Shown here: in pieces, positions 5,890 to 5,891 of the stretch
Layout: every line of letters begins with the position of its first letter
Numbering within the stretch: the stretch's first letter is position 1
Origin: Acholeplasmataceae bacterium
GTDB lineage: Bacteria; Bacillota_I; Bacilli_A; Acholeplasmatales; Acholeplasmataceae
Assembly (NCBI GenBank): GCA_016934175.1
Contig: JAFGTI010000016.1
Location: forward strand, 1 to 5,891
Reading direction: 5' to 3'
DNA: 5,891 bases
Program-made: the position numbers and the translations under genes
The notes under the pieces: model-generated
What the model saw: only the letters and a program-made list of their open reading frames with translations
Told to the model about the DNA's origin: nothing
Database searches by the model: none

Positions 5890-5891
5890 AA

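Overview
The window is AT-rich, densely coded bacterial DNA. It has strong Shine-Dalgarno sites, short gaps, U-tailed hairpin terminators and the standard code: TGA is used as a stop and all Trp codons are TGG. The gene content (a complex-I/group-4-hydrogenase-type subunit, ferredoxin-type proteins, an NfnAB transhydrogenase) suggests an anaerobic, fermentative low-GC bacterium. A Bacillota member or a free-living Mollicutes relative that uses the standard code would fit. This placement rests on composition and gene style only and is an inference.

Left block, + strand, 1-2520. The 3' end of a NuoD-like (49-kDa/hydrogenase large subunit family) gene is followed after 6 bases by a 664-aa fusion protein. 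The fusion joins a NuoI-like N-terminal part with two [4Fe-4S] motifs to a complete NfnB/GltD-like flavoprotein with two more cluster motifs, an FAD site and a nucleotide site. A terminator follows. These two genes look like the end of an operon for a membrane-bound, complex-I-like enzyme in which an NfnB-type module replaces the usual NADH input (NuoEFG). This is the most interesting part of the window.

Middle, + strand, about 2530-3510. A single gene with its own likely promoter encodes a 300-aa protein with a methyltransferase-like Rossmann start and an unrecognised C-terminal half. A bidirectional terminator overlaps its stop codon and also serves the opposing operon.

Right block, - strand, 3520-5817. 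A clear promoter drives a two-gene operon, nfnA then nfnB, with an 11-base overlap. Together they encode the electron-bifurcating NADH-dependent reduced ferredoxin:NADP+ oxidoreductase. The far right end holds a pair of direct repeats upstream of this promoter and a probable terminator for a leftward gene outside the window.

How they fit together: Nfn links the NADH, NADPH and ferredoxin pools in the cytoplasm. The complex-I-like enzyme with its NfnB-type arm could link one of the same pools to a membrane ion gradient. The two NfnB-like proteins differ at the positions expected to set NADPH binding and cluster geometry, so they probably do different jobs.
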